This document shows positions 1-7,301 of a stretch of DNA of 26,304 bases, one piece after another. A program made the translations under genes and the position numbers. Position 1 is the stretch's first letter. Each line of letters opens with the position of its first letter. Below the pieces are notes generated by a model. That model was not told the origin of the DNA and did no database searches. It saw nothing but the letters and a program-made list of their open reading frames with translations. The stretch lies in contig JAYRGC010000053.1 in NCBI GenBank assembly GCA_041908065.1, forward strand, positions 1 to 26,304, in the 5' to 3' direction. The DNA is from JAYRGC01 sp041908065 (GTDB taxonomy: Bacteria > Pseudomonadota > Alphaproteobacteria > UBA9219).

Positions 1-82
1 CGCCCCTTGGCGGTGAAGCAATCCAGAGTCATGGAGCAACGGCACGGGATTGCTTCACCGCCAAGGGGCGGCTCGCAATGAC
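1..82. repeat. Palindromic intergenic repeat, copy 1 (cut by window edge)
   Basis: Positions 1-24 are perfectly complementary to 47-70, giving a 24-bp stem with a 22-nt loop. It is followed by GCTCGCAATGAC at 71-82. A second copy with the same stem sequence and outer arms lies at 17499-17594. The left outer arm (GTCATTGCGAGC) is missing here because the window starts at the inner arm. The loop sequence is in the opposite orientation to that of copy 2. This is a REP-like dispersed palindrome rather than a gene. Confidence 0.85.
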
Positions 83-207
83 GGCTCTTTATTCCCACCT
101 GTTTTGCGTAAGAGCCAAATTGCTTTTGTCGTCATTGCGCCGATCGGATACAAATAATAAGCTGTCCCGACGGCGTGTTCCGTCAGGCGGAGTATGGGAA
201 AAAAGGC
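83..207. other. Intergenic leader upstream of the sensor kinase
   Basis: This stretch holds one copy of the 23-bp dispersed repeat (94-116), flanked by GGCTCTT and AAGAGCC that could pair around it. A partial GTCATTGCG lies at 130-138, and a small GACGG/CCGTC inverted repeat precedes the kinase start. I see no convincing promoter hexamers and no end of an upstream ompR-like gene. Confidence 0.5.
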
Positions 208-1524
208 ATGTTGAAACGCTTTCTGCCCAAAAGCCTTTTCGGGCGAACCTTGCTGATCATCGTCACGCCGACCATTCTCGCCCTGTGCGTGGCGACTTTC
301 GTCTTTTTTGACCGCCATTGGCATACCGTCACCAACCGCATGGCGCATGCGGTGGCGGGCGACGTGGCCTTGGTGGTGGAGATGATGCGCCGCTCTTCGT
401 CGGCTTCGGATAGGGCTGAGATAGTGCGTCTGGCCGACGTCAAGATGAGCCTTTACGTTTCCTACGCCCCAGAAGGAAGGTTGCCGCGCCCTTTATCGCG
501 CACAAGCGGGCCTTTGCGGGATTTGCTGTATCAGGCTTTCGACGAGAAAATAACCTATCCCTATTCCATTTCCATGCGCCACGCTCCTAACACGGTAGCG
601 GCGCAAGTCGAGACTCCGGAAGGCATATACACGATATTGTTCCCCGAACGCCGCATATACACGCCTACTACCGAGGTGTTTATCGCGTGGATGTTGGGCA
701 GCTCCATCCTGTTGTCGCTCATCGCCATTCTGTTCATGCGGAATCAGGTTCGCCCTATTCGGCGGCTGGCCTTGGCGGCGGAGGCGATAGGCAAGGGGCA
801 GGACGTGCCTTATTTCAAGCCCGAGGGCGCGGTCGAGGTGCGCCAAGCCGCCGCCGCGTTACTGGTCATGCGCGATCGGTTGCGCCGCCAGATAACCCAA
901 AGGACGGCGATGTTGGCGGGGGTTTCGCACGATCTCCGCACCCCCATTACACGCATGAAGCTGCAACTGGAATTGATGCCGGATACCGAGGAAAAGCGAG
1001 AGTTCAGGGAAGACATCGCCGAGATGGAAAGCATGGTCGAGGCCTATTTGGCCTTTGCGCGCGGCGAGGAGGCGGAAGCGGCGGCTTCCGTCGATTTACC
1101 GGAATTTCTTGAAGAAGTGGCCGCGGCGGCGCGGCGGCAGAACCCCAACGTGGAATTCGATAGTGCCTCCGCTCCGGCTTGCGTTTTGACGTTGCGGCGA
1201 AACGCCATGAAGCGTTGCGTGGGAAATCTGGTCGGAAATGCCTTGCGCTATGGCAAAAAGGCCGTGATCGGATTGCGTATGCGCGAGGGGGCGGGGGGGG
1301 TCGAGATAACCGTGGACGACGATGGACCGGGGATTCCCTTGGAACGGCGGGAGGATGTTTTCCGACCGTTTCTCCGACTTGACGAATCCCGCAATCCTGT
1401 AACCGGTGGAGTGGGGTTGGGGTTGGCGATCGCCCGCGACATAGCGCGTTTCCACGGCGGCGACGTGGAACTGGATACCAGCCCCTTGGGCGGCCTTCGC
1501 GCCCGCGTGCGATTGCCCATATAG
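208..1524 (+). CDS. EnvZ-like membrane sensor histidine kinase
   Basis: This is a two-component sensor kinase of 438 aa. In order it has a short basic N-terminus, TM1 (about 10-34), a periplasmic region of about 120 residues, TM2 (about 156-178), a HAMP linker, then the dimerisation/phosphoacceptor helix with HDLRTP (His241). The ATPase domain follows, with an N box (NLVGNAL, Asn344), a G1 box DDDGPGIP and a G2 box GGVGLGLA. The layout and the HDLRTPITRMKLQLE-type H box resemble EnvZ/RisS kinases that normally partner an OmpR-like regulator. The partner is not visible, because the 5' side is repeat and then the window edge. I chose ATG 208, with GGGAA 7 nt upstream; an in-frame GTG at 175 has no ribosome site. 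The signal sensed cannot be told from the sequence. The family call is firm, but the exact name envZ is only inferred. Confidence 0.9.
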   Translation: MLKRFLPKSLFGRTLLIIVTPTILALCVATFVFFDRHWHTVTNRMAHAVAGDVALVVEMMRRSSSASDRAEIVRLADVKMSLYVSYAPEGRLPRPLSRTSGPLRDLLYQAFDEKITYPYSISMRHAPNTVAAQVETPEGIYTILFPERRIYTPTTEVFIAWMLGSSILLSLIAILFMRNQVRPIRRLALAAEAIGKGQDVPYFKPEGAVEVRQAAAALLVMRDRLRRQITQRTAMLAGVSHDLRTPITRMKLQLELMPDTEEKREFREDIAEMESMVEAYLAFARGEEAEAAASVDLPEFLEEVAAAARRQNPNVEFDSASAPACVLTLRRNAMKRCVGNLVGNALRYGKKAVIGLRMREGAGGVEITVDDDGPGIPLERREDVFRPFLRLDESRNPVTGGVGLGLAIARDIARFHGGDVELDTSPLGGLRARVRLPI

Positions 1525-1528
1525 ACGC

Positions 1529-1557
1529 TTGTTGAAGCGGCACTAAGCCGATACAAT
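1529..1557 (+). promoter_or_regulatory. Candidate sigma-70-type promoter for the ArgG-family gene
   Basis: TTGTTG (1529-1534) and TACAAT (1552-1557) are separated by 17 bp. The -10 matches consensus at 5 of 6 positions, but the -35 only at its TTG. The predicted start of transcription near 1564 would give a leader of about 35 nt. The spacer contains CGGC/GCCG, which could form a small operator-like palindrome. Confidence 0.4.
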
Positions 1558-1599
1558 GCGCCCCGTGGCTGTTTCGTGATTGGCATTCGGGGAAAACAC

Positions 1600-2853
1600 A
1601 TGAACGTTCAAGATCTTAAAGGCAAAACCATAGGATTTTTGGCTTCCGGAGGATTGGACAGTTGCACCATAACCCACTGGTTGACGCAAAACGGCGTCAA
1701 GGTGGTTTGCTTCACCGCCGATCTGGCGCAACCGGACGAGACGGATTTCGGTTCCATCGAAAAGAGGATGCGAGCTTGCGGGGCGGTGGATTTCGTCGCT
1801 TTGCCCCTGCAAAACGAGATGGCGGAAATCGGCCTGATGGGGATACAGGCGCAGGCCTGCTACGAAAGCCGTTATTGGAACGTGACGGGGCTGGGGCGTC
1901 AGGTGACGACGGCGGGCGCGTTGCCGGAAGTCAAAAAGCGCGGCATCGGCGTTCTGGCGCACGGAGCTACCGGACGCGGCAACGATCAGGTGCGTTTCCA
2001 GTTGATCGCCAACATGCTGGAGCCGTCGATTCAGGTTTACGCCCCGTGGCGGGATCAGGCTTTTCTGGATCGCTTCGGCGGGCGCGGCCCGATGATCGAG
2101 TATTGCGAACAGCACGGCCTGCCCATTCGCCATTCCCGCGAGAAGCCGTATTCGACCGACGCCAATCTGTTGGGGCTTACCCACGAGGCCGGCAAGCTGG
2201 AATCCTTGGAGACTCCGGCCTCGCTGGTGGTTCCGGAAATGGGAGCGTGGGCTAAGGACGCGCCGGATCAGGCCGAGACTTTTTCGGTGCGGTTCGAGCG
2301 CGGCAGGCCGGTCAAGGTGAACGGCGACGCCGTAACTCCATTGCAGGCTTTTACCCAAGCTAACCGCGTGGCCGGAAAGCATGGGGTCGGCATAGGGCTG
2401 CACATGGTGGAAAATCGCTTCGTCGGAGTTAAGTCTCGCGGCGTTTACGAGCAGCCGGGGATCGAGCTTTTGGGAACCTGCTATGGGCTGTTGCTGCAAC
2501 TGATACTGGATCGCCGTTCGCGGGAGCTGTTCGACAGCTTTTCCTCGTTCGTCGCCAAGCAGACCTATCAAGGATATTGGAACGATTTGGCAACGCGCAT
2601 GGCTTTCAAGGCTATAGCCGAGGTGACGGCTTTGGCTACAGGAACCGTGACCGTCAGCCTGTACAAAGGCGCGGTCAACTACGTTTCGTGCGTGGACGTT
2701 CCGCATTCGTTGTTCTCCAACGACAGCTCGATGGAAAAGGAAGGATCTTTCGATCACTGCGATTCCGAGGGATTCTTGCGGGTTCTGGCCGTTCACGCCC
2801 GCGCCGTTTCGTGCGTTGGACAGACGGGGCAGGCTTCTCGAACTGGAAAGTAG
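1600..2853 (+). CDS. argG: Argininosuccinate synthase family protein (ArgG-like)
   Basis: It would join citrulline and aspartate using ATP, the penultimate step of arginine synthesis. The N-terminal N-type ATP pyrophosphatase loop reads SGGLDSC (near residue 18) where the common form is SGGLDTS. Other family blocks are YSTDANLLGLTHEA, ENRFVGVKSRGVYEQPG, and a YxGxW segment (YQGYWNDL) near residue 325. These blocks resemble the E. coli-type ArgG subfamily more than the shorter AYSGGLDTSV type that I associate with most alphaproteobacteria. The protein is 417 aa, somewhat shorter than E. coli ArgG. ATG 1600 is preceded by GGGGAAAA; GTG 1576 is in frame but has no ribosome site. It stands alone between the kinase and a lipoprotein, with no argH or argF beside it. 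A paralogue acting on another substrate is possible. Confidence 0.78.
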   Translation: MNVQDLKGKTIGFLASGGLDSCTITHWLTQNGVKVVCFTADLAQPDETDFGSIEKRMRACGAVDFVALPLQNEMAEIGLMGIQAQACYESRYWNVTGLGRQVTTAGALPEVKKRGIGVLAHGATGRGNDQVRFQLIANMLEPSIQVYAPWRDQAFLDRFGGRGPMIEYCEQHGLPIRHSREKPYSTDANLLGLTHEAGKLESLETPASLVVPEMGAWAKDAPDQAETFSVRFERGRPVKVNGDAVTPLQAFTQANRVAGKHGVGIGLHMVENRFVGVKSRGVYEQPGIELLGTCYGLLLQLILDRRSRELFDSFSSFVAKQTYQGYWNDLATRMAFKAIAEVTALATGTVTVSLYKGAVNYVSCVDVPHSLFSNDSSMEKEGSFDHCDSEGFLRVLAVHARAVSCVGQTGQASRTGK

Positions 2854-2943
2854 CGTCAGGCCGCGTCATGTGCTAAACCACTTAGCGATTCTGGTCGATT
2901 CAATCATCCGGCTACCAGTGCGGATTCTGAGGAGAGGGCGAAC

Positions 2944-3555
2944 ATGAACATACGTATCATCGCGGTCGCGGCTTTGTTGTCTTTCACTCTTTCCGCTTGC
3001 GCCGAGGAAGCCCCGCCCCCGCCTCCGGCCATGATCACCTACGGCAGCTCGGGGCCGATAACCTTCACCACTCAGGATTTGATGGTGATCGACAAGTCGA
3101 ACGCCGCCCTCAATGCCTATGCATCGCCGTTGGTGGGATGGAAGGCGCAGCCTTCTCTGCCTGATGCAATCAAGACATGGGCTTCGACCAAACTTCGCGC
3201 CGGAGGGGGCGGGGCTGGACACGCTACGCTGGTCATAAAGCGTGCCAATATTTCCAAGGAAGGCTTGTCGGTTTCCCATGAATGGGATCAGGCGTTCACT
3301 CGCCAACAGTCTTCGAAATACGTAGCCACCGCCGAGGTATCGATACAGGCTGACGGCGGCAACGGCTCCGCTGCCGTGGCCACTGCCAACGCGACTTATT
3401 ACGTGACGTTGCCGGAAGATCCCACCGAGGAGGAACGCCGCGAATCCTACATTCGTCTGGTCGACGGTTTGATAAACGGCTTAGACCAAGCCGCCAGTCA
3501 GGCGATCAACCAGCACATGGGACGCTTCACCTCGTCCGGCGGCGGGTATCGCTGA
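2944..3555 (+). CDS. Putative lipoprotein, unknown function
   Basis: A 203-aa protein with a short hydrophobic signal and the lipobox LSAC, so Cys19 would be lipidated. A Pro-rich stretch (EEAPPPPPA) follows the cysteine. The mature part mixes a predicted beta-rich region (HATLVIKRANIS, KYVATAEVSIQA) with a C-terminal helix (residues 160-195), and ends in SSGGGYR. GAGGAGAGGG just upstream is a good ribosome site for ATG 2944. I recognise no domain. The fold pattern, a lipoprotein with an extended sheet and a final helix, recalls small alphaproteobacterial outer-membrane lipoproteins, but this is not a basis for a function. It is followed by a repeat-rich intergenic stretch. Confidence 0.8.
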   Translation: MNIRIIAVAALLSFTLSACAEEAPPPPPAMITYGSSGPITFTTQDLMVIDKSNAALNAYASPLVGWKAQPSLPDAIKTWASTKLRAGGGGAGHATLVIKRANISKEGLSVSHEWDQAFTRQQSSKYVATAEVSIQADGGNGSAAVATANATYYVTLPEDPTEEERRESYIRLVDGLINGLDQAASQAINQHMGRFTSSGGGYR

Positions 3556-3832
3556 TACCGGTCTGAGATTCGGGTTCCCTGAGCTGCCACCGTGAGCTTC
3601 TCGAACGCCTGTCGAAGGGAAATTGCGCGGTAAAGGCGCATGAATATGCCTCTTACGCAAAACGGGCTGGTATTTGGTTTTTGTCGGGGTTAAGGCGACT
3701 TTCTGCACGCCGACACGGTCTGTTCCTCCCCCTAAGAAGGGGGAGGAACAGACCGCGCTTGCTGAAAAAGAGATTCTATACCCACCCGTTTTGGGTGAGA
3801 GCCATGAATATCTTGGCAATGATTCTTTAACC
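3556..3832. repeat. Intergenic repeat cluster
   Basis: No gene is supported here. The region holds a CTTGTCGAA-type hairpin (arms TTCCCT 3575-3580 and AGGGAA 3616-3621), two copies of the 23-bp dispersed repeat in opposite orientations (3648-3670 minus, 3781-3803 plus), and a perfect 18-bp stem at 3716-3755. The short open frames across it are made of repeat sequence and are not genes. Confidence 0.75.
3716..3755. terminator. Perfect 18-bp hairpin, possible terminator
   Basis: CGGTCTGTTCCTCCCCCT (3716-3733) pairs exactly with 3738-3755 around the loop AAGA. No T-run follows on either strand, so it is not a classic intrinsic terminator. It could still stop or protect the 3' end of the upstream lipoprotein transcript. 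The CTCCC/GGGAG theme recurs in a second hairpin at 4664-4684. Confidence 0.5.
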
Positions 3833-3848
3833 ATACTTTTGAAAGTAT
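3833..3848. promoter_or_regulatory. Candidate operator palindrome upstream of the secreted orphan
   Basis: ATACTTT (3833-3839) and AAAGTAT (3842-3848) form a 7-bp inverted repeat with a 2-nt centre. It sits 9 bp upstream of the -35 hexamer at 3857. The spacing would suit an activator or repressor dimer. No binding protein can be named. Confidence 0.35.
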
Positions 3849-3856
3849 AAAATTTA

Positions 3857-3885
3857 TTGACGTAATTTCCAGAATCAAGCATAAT
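3857..3885 (+). promoter_or_regulatory. Strong sigma-70-type promoter
   Basis: TTGACG (3857-3862) and CATAAT (3880-3885) are spaced exactly 17 bp apart, each matching consensus at 5 of 6 positions. Transcription would start near 3892, about 43 nt before the ATG at 3935. This is the best-looking promoter in the window. Confidence 0.7.
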
Positions 3886-3934
3886 TGCGCTGTCTGTACT
3901 TGAGGTAATTTTTATATATCAAAAGGGGTTCAAA

Positions 3935-4501
3935 ATGAAATTTTACAAAAAAACCTTCGCCGCTCTCTCCACTGCCGCTGTACTGACTTCTCCTGCTGGC
4001 GTTTTGGCCTGCGGCGGTAATGATGCTGATAAAGCAGGTTTCGGCAACAACAGCGGGCGTGTCATCACTTCAGTTTCTCTTGCAGATGCCAAACCGTTTA
4101 AGGGGATGAAAGGAGTTGCTGCGACAAGGGATACTTTGGTCGTATATTCTAATGATATCAAAGAAAATATGGTATTCATTCCGCCTGAAGAGAGTATCGG
4201 TCCAGGTGGAGTTAGAATGAAAGAGCGTTGCATGGGAACCGCTTATGAAGTAACGATAGAATTGTCCAAGGAAGCCTTATCCGCATTATCGAGAAAACCA
4301 GAGGAAGCATTGACAAAGGCAAAAGCTGCCGGCCTAAAATATGTCGCCTTTGTTCCGGCCAACAGTCCACCCCCAAGATTAGATGTTATAGATTGGAATT
4401 TTAAATTTAGAGGAGGTAAGGCTAATCCTGAAATTGTTTCCGAGAAACCACTTCCTCCGGCTGTTAAGGCATCTAATGGCATCGCCCTAACCCTTGATTA
4501 A
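3935..4501 (+). CDS. Secreted or lipid-anchored orphan protein, AT-rich gene
   Basis: A 188-aa protein with a basic n-region (MKFYKKT), a hydrophobic core and VLAC at residues 23-26, which is close to a lipobox. It could therefore be a lipoprotein or a periplasmic protein. The mature region starts CGGNDADKAG, and later has a helix of SKEALSALSRKPEEALTKA type. I recognise no domain. The codons are visibly richer in A and T than in all neighbours, and the gene carries its own strong promoter plus an AAGGGG ribosome site 6 nt before the start. Together with flanking repeat clusters on both sides, this suggests a transferred or fast-evolving cargo gene. It has no operon partner. The coding call is firm, but the function is unknown. 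Confidence 0.78.
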   Translation: MKFYKKTFAALSTAAVLTSPAGVLACGGNDADKAGFGNNSGRVITSVSLADAKPFKGMKGVAATRDTLVVYSNDIKENMVFIPPEESIGPGGVRMKERCMGTAYEVTIELSKEALSALSRKPEEALTKAKAAGLKYVAFVPANSPPPRLDVIDWNFKFRGGKANPEIVSEKPLPPAVKASNGIALTLD

Positions 4502-4540
4502 CGTTGATCGTAAAAGTGGGAGTCATTACTAAGGTTTGCC

Positions 4541-4652
4541 CGAATTTTCGCCTTCGAAAATTCGCGGCAATACCTTGGTGATGGTTCTTTTCTCAAACCC
4601 AAGTTGGGAACCCTCACCAAGCGCGGCTAGGGATTTTCGAAGGCGAAAATCC
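4541..4652. repeat. Paired related hairpins forming a larger stem-loop
   Basis: A 10-bp perfect stem at 4541-4564 and a 9-bp perfect stem at 4631-4652 share the core ATTTTCG/CGAAAAT. They are linked by complementary TTGGTGA and TCACCAA segments, so the whole unit could fold as one cruciform. It may be an intergenic repeat unit. Confidence 0.5.
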
Positions 4653-4724
4653 AAGCCGCACTATCCTCTCCCAGAGGGAGAGGAGTCAAGGCCGCACCTT
4701 CTGTCCATGGATCCTAAACTCCGC

Positions 4725-4806
4725 GTTCCCTGAGCTTGTCGAAGGGAACTTATGCGGCCAATGTTCGGCAATCACATGCGGTCGCTTCGACAAGCTCAGC
4801 GACCGC
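4725..4806. repeat. Two CTTGTCGAA-type hairpins in tandem
   Basis: The first is GTTCCCT (4725-4731) with AGGGAAC (4743-4749) around GAGCTTGTCGA. The second is GCGGTCGCT (4778-4786) with AGCGACCGC (4798-4806) around the reverse complement of the same core. The same arms recur at 26069-26122, and a degenerate version lies at 3575-3621. Confidence 0.75.
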
Positions 4807-4881
4807 TATGTCTGCGGTTTTCATATGTCATCAAAGGGGGTATTTTCATAAGTCCGTTGTTTTGAGTTTTTGGAAATCGCC

Positions 4882-5961
4882 ATGCCAATAACCGCTGATC
4901 GACCTGTTCCTGTGGCCGTTGTCGGTCTGGGGTGGGTCGCTGTTAATCGCCATATTCCCTCGATACGCCGCAATCCCCATCTGCGGTTGGCGGGGGTTAT
5001 CGACCGCAACCGCGACCGCGTCCAAGCTGTGGCGGCGCGTTTTGGCTTGTCGCGCACGGCTTGCTCCGACAGGCTCGGCGCGGCGGAGTGGATGGACGAG
5101 GTTGGCGCGGTCGTCATCGGCGCGCCTCCGATGTCCCATTCCGCTCTGGCCATCGAAGCCTTGGCGATGGGCAAGCACGTCATCACGGAAAAACCCTTCG
5201 CCATGAGTTTGGGCGAAGGCGAGGCCATGGCGGCTGCGGCGGAAAAGGCGGGCAAGGTTTTGGCGGTCGTCCACAACTTTCAATTCGGACGCGCCGCGCA
5301 AAAGCTGCGGCGCGATCTGGCCATGGGAAAGCTTGGCGAGCTGCGGCGCGTCGCGGCGGTGCAACTAGGCAATCCGCGCCGCCGTTTGCCGTCGTGGTAC
5401 GAGAGCCTGCCCTTGGGATTGTTTTACGACGAATCCCCTCATTTTTTCTATTTATTGCGATGGTTGGCGGGCGGACGCTTGGATCTGCGGCAGGCCTATG
5501 GCGTGCCGTCGCGGGACGGGCTTAACACTCCGGCCATGGTTTCCTTGGCTTATGCCGGAGAAGGCGGTTTGCCCGTCACAATGTCGTGCCAATTCGATTG
5601 CGCGTTGAGCGAATGGCTTATAACGGTTTGCGGCAAAGAGGCCACCGCAGTCGTCGATATTTTCCGCGACGTTTACATCAGGCTGCCTAACGACGGAGGG
5701 CATGGATTGAAGGATGTTTTAACCACCAGCGCGGCTGCTGTGGCGCAACATATCCTCGGCCATATCCCCAACGGCATAGCCAGATTGCGCGGCAGGCTTG
5801 ATTACGGCAACGACGAAGTGTTTGCGCGTTTCGCCGCCGCGATGCGCGGCGGCGACGGGGGAGGGCGCGAGCGCGAGATTTTGCGCGGCATGAGTTCCGA
5901 TGACGCTCTGGCCGTGCTAAGACTACAGCGCGAGGCCGTGGCCGAAATAAGCCGCATCTGA
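4882..5961 (+). CDS. Gfo/Idh/MocA-family NAD(P)-dependent oxidoreductase
   Basis: A 359-aa oxidoreductase, probably acting on a sugar or nucleotide sugar. The N-terminal Rossmann fold starts VAVVGLGWVA (Gly15-x-Gly17), and the family signature EKP lies at residues 103-105 in VITEKPFAMSLGEGEAM. The C-terminal alpha/beta domain carries YDESPHFFYLL, where the expected catalytic-region Asp and His (DESPH) are seen. ATG 4882 has GGAA 6 nt upstream; an in-frame TTG at 4870 is the alternative. It lies 22 bases upstream of a GT4 glycosyltransferase on the same strand, which suggests the pair makes and attaches a modified sugar in an envelope polysaccharide or glycolipid. The substrate cannot be deduced. 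The upstream region is a repeat cluster with no clear promoter. Confidence 0.85.
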   Translation: MPITADRPVPVAVVGLGWVAVNRHIPSIRRNPHLRLAGVIDRNRDRVQAVAARFGLSRTACSDRLGAAEWMDEVGAVVIGAPPMSHSALAIEALAMGKHVITEKPFAMSLGEGEAMAAAAEKAGKVLAVVHNFQFGRAAQKLRRDLAMGKLGELRRVAAVQLGNPRRRLPSWYESLPLGLFYDESPHFFYLLRWLAGGRLDLRQAYGVPSRDGLNTPAMVSLAYAGEGGLPVTMSCQFDCALSEWLITVCGKEATAVVDIFRDVYIRLPNDGGHGLKDVLTTSAAAVAQHILGHIPNGIARLRGRLDYGNDEVFARFAAAMRGGDGGGREREILRGMSSDDALAVLRLQREAVAEISRI

Positions 5962-5983
5962 TCTGGAAAAACTTATAACCGAT

Positions 5984-7180
5984 ATGGCAAATGGAAAGCC
6001 TTTCAGCGATCGTCCGGCGAGGATCGCGGTCGTCAGCCACTATTTCCCCGCTCACGGCGGGGGAATCGAGCGCGTGACCGAGCGCGTCATATCCGAAGTT
6101 TCGGCCATTACCGGAGCGCATTTCATCTGGATGGCCAGCGATTGCGACCCCCATCCCGCCAACCAAGCGGGGATGCTTGCGATTCCGGTTCCGGCGTTCA
6201 ATTTGGCCGAAAGGATGCTGGGAGTTCCTTTGCCCATTTGGGGCGTCGACGGTTTGCGAAAACTGTGGGGCGAGATAGGGGCGGCGGACGCGGTGTGGCT
6301 GCACGACACGCTTTATTTCGGCAATATAGCCGCGTTTAAGATGGCGCGGCGGCTGGGAAAGCCGGTGGTGATTACCCAACACATCGGAACCGTTCCTTAT
6401 CGGAACCATGTTTTGCGTTTGGGGATGCGCGTGGCCGACAAGGCCGCGACTTGCGACATGCTGTCGCAGGCATTTCAGGCCACTTTCGTTAGCGACCGCG
6501 TGGCCGAAGACTATAACCGCCGCGTCAGGTTCAAGTCTCCGGCGCGGATAATCCCCAACGGGCTGGATTCCCTAGTGTTTAAAGCCCCATTGCCCGATAA
6601 ACGCTATTGGCTGCGGCAGCAATTCGCGTTGCGCGAGGAACAGCCGGTGGTGATGTTCGCCGGACGCTTCGTCGAGAAAAAGGGGCTGGAGGTGATCCGC
6701 CGTCTGGCCGTCAATTTGCCGGAATGGCGGTTTTGGCTGGCCGGACAGGGGCGCGTCAGCCCCGAGCGATGGGGACTGCCCAACGTGCACGTTTTTGCCG
6801 GGCGTTCCGGAGAAAGTTTGGCCGAACTTTACGGCGCGGCGGACATTTTGGTGTCGCCCGGGTACGGGGAAGGATTTCCTTTGGTGGTGCAGGAAGCCTT
6901 GGCGTGCGGTTTGCCGGTGGTGTGCAGCCCCGAAACGGCGGCAGGCAGCATTCATGCGCGGCCATACCTGCATTTGGCCGAAGTGTGGCCGGAAGATCCG
7001 TCTCGCACAGCTTCGGTATGGACGAAATGCTTGCGGGATTTTTCGGCGCGGCTGCCGTTGGCCGCGCTGAACTATGAAATGGCCGATTTTGCCGCTTCGC
7101 TGTGGCGTTGGGACGTGGTGGCCGAGGCCTACGCGGAAATTATAATATCCGCCTGCCTGCGCCGCCGCCCACCAGCTTGA
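5984..7180 (+). CDS. GT4-family glycosyltransferase
   Basis: A 398-aa GT-B fold glycosyltransferase (group 1). The acceptor half begins IAVVSHYFPAHGGGIERV, where the Gly-rich loop (25-27) is typical of the family. The donor half has FAGRFVEKKGLEVI (about 225-238) and the E-x7-E motif in YGEGFPLVVQE (Glu296 and Glu304), which contacts the nucleotide-sugar. There are no membrane segments, so it is probably cytosolic or peripheral. ATG 5984 is preceded only by a weak GGAAAA 14 nt away. Its linkage to the upstream oxidoreductase suggests a two-gene unit. Sugar and acceptor are unknown. The following 120 bases hold the promoter of the next gene. Confidence 0.88.
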   Translation: MANGKPFSDRPARIAVVSHYFPAHGGGIERVTERVISEVSAITGAHFIWMASDCDPHPANQAGMLAIPVPAFNLAERMLGVPLPIWGVDGLRKLWGEIGAADAVWLHDTLYFGNIAAFKMARRLGKPVVITQHIGTVPYRNHVLRLGMRVADKAATCDMLSQAFQATFVSDRVAEDYNRRVRFKSPARIIPNGLDSLVFKAPLPDKRYWLRQQFALREEQPVVMFAGRFVEKKGLEVIRRLAVNLPEWRFWLAGQGRVSPERWGLPNVHVFAGRSGESLAELYGAADILVSPGYGEGFPLVVQEALACGLPVVCSPETAAGSIHARPYLHLAEVWPEDPSRTASVWTKCLRDFSARLPLAALNYEMADFAASLWRWDVVAEAYAEIIISACLRRRPPA

Positions 7181-7233
7181 ATATGTATCTTGCCACAGAA
7201 AACCGCAAAATAGGCTTCTGATAGCCTTACTAC

Positions 7234-7262
7234 TTGTCTGCAATGACGGAGGGGGGCATAGT
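7234..7262 (+). promoter_or_regulatory. Candidate promoter for the 408-residue secreted protein
   Basis: TTGTCT (7234-7239) and CATAGT (7257-7262) lie 17 bp apart, each matching consensus at 4 of 6 positions. A start near 7269 would leave a short leader that includes GAATC/GATTC, a small inverted repeat. The call is modest because both hexamers are imperfect. Confidence 0.33.
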
Positions 7263-7301
7263 CATGCTGGTGCGTGAATCATCACGATTCGAGGACTTGC
7301 G

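Larger units (their letters stand above)
4502..4881. repeat. Intergenic repeat cluster between orphan and oxidoreductase
   Basis: No gene is supported over about 380 bases. It contains the stem CGAATTTTCG/CGAAAATTCG (4541-4564) and the related stem GGATTTTCG/CGAAAATCC (4631-4652), with TTGGTGA and TCACCAA between them able to pair. It also has the stem TCCTCTCCC/GGGAGAGGA (4664-4684) and two CTTGTCGAA-type hairpins (4725-4749, 4778-4806). The last 60 bases before the oxidoreductase are AT-richer and may hold its promoter, but I see no good hexamer pair. Confidence 0.7.

Noticed and set aside
1543..2796. 417-codon minus-strand open frame opposite the ArgG-family gene
   Set aside because: It is a mirror of a well-supported family gene, with a composition-driven open frame.
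3481..3882. 133-codon minus-strand frame over the repeat cluster
   Set aside because: It consists of repeats and hairpin arms, with no ribosome site and no protein-like composition.
4536..4733. 65-codon plus-strand frame in the intergenic repeats
   Set aside because: It is entirely repeat-derived, with hairpin arms read as codons.
3556..4881. Possible tRNA or structured RNA gene in the hairpin-rich stretches
   Set aside because: No cloverleaf, no GTTCRAANC T-loop in the right context and no CCA end. The stems are simple palindromes.
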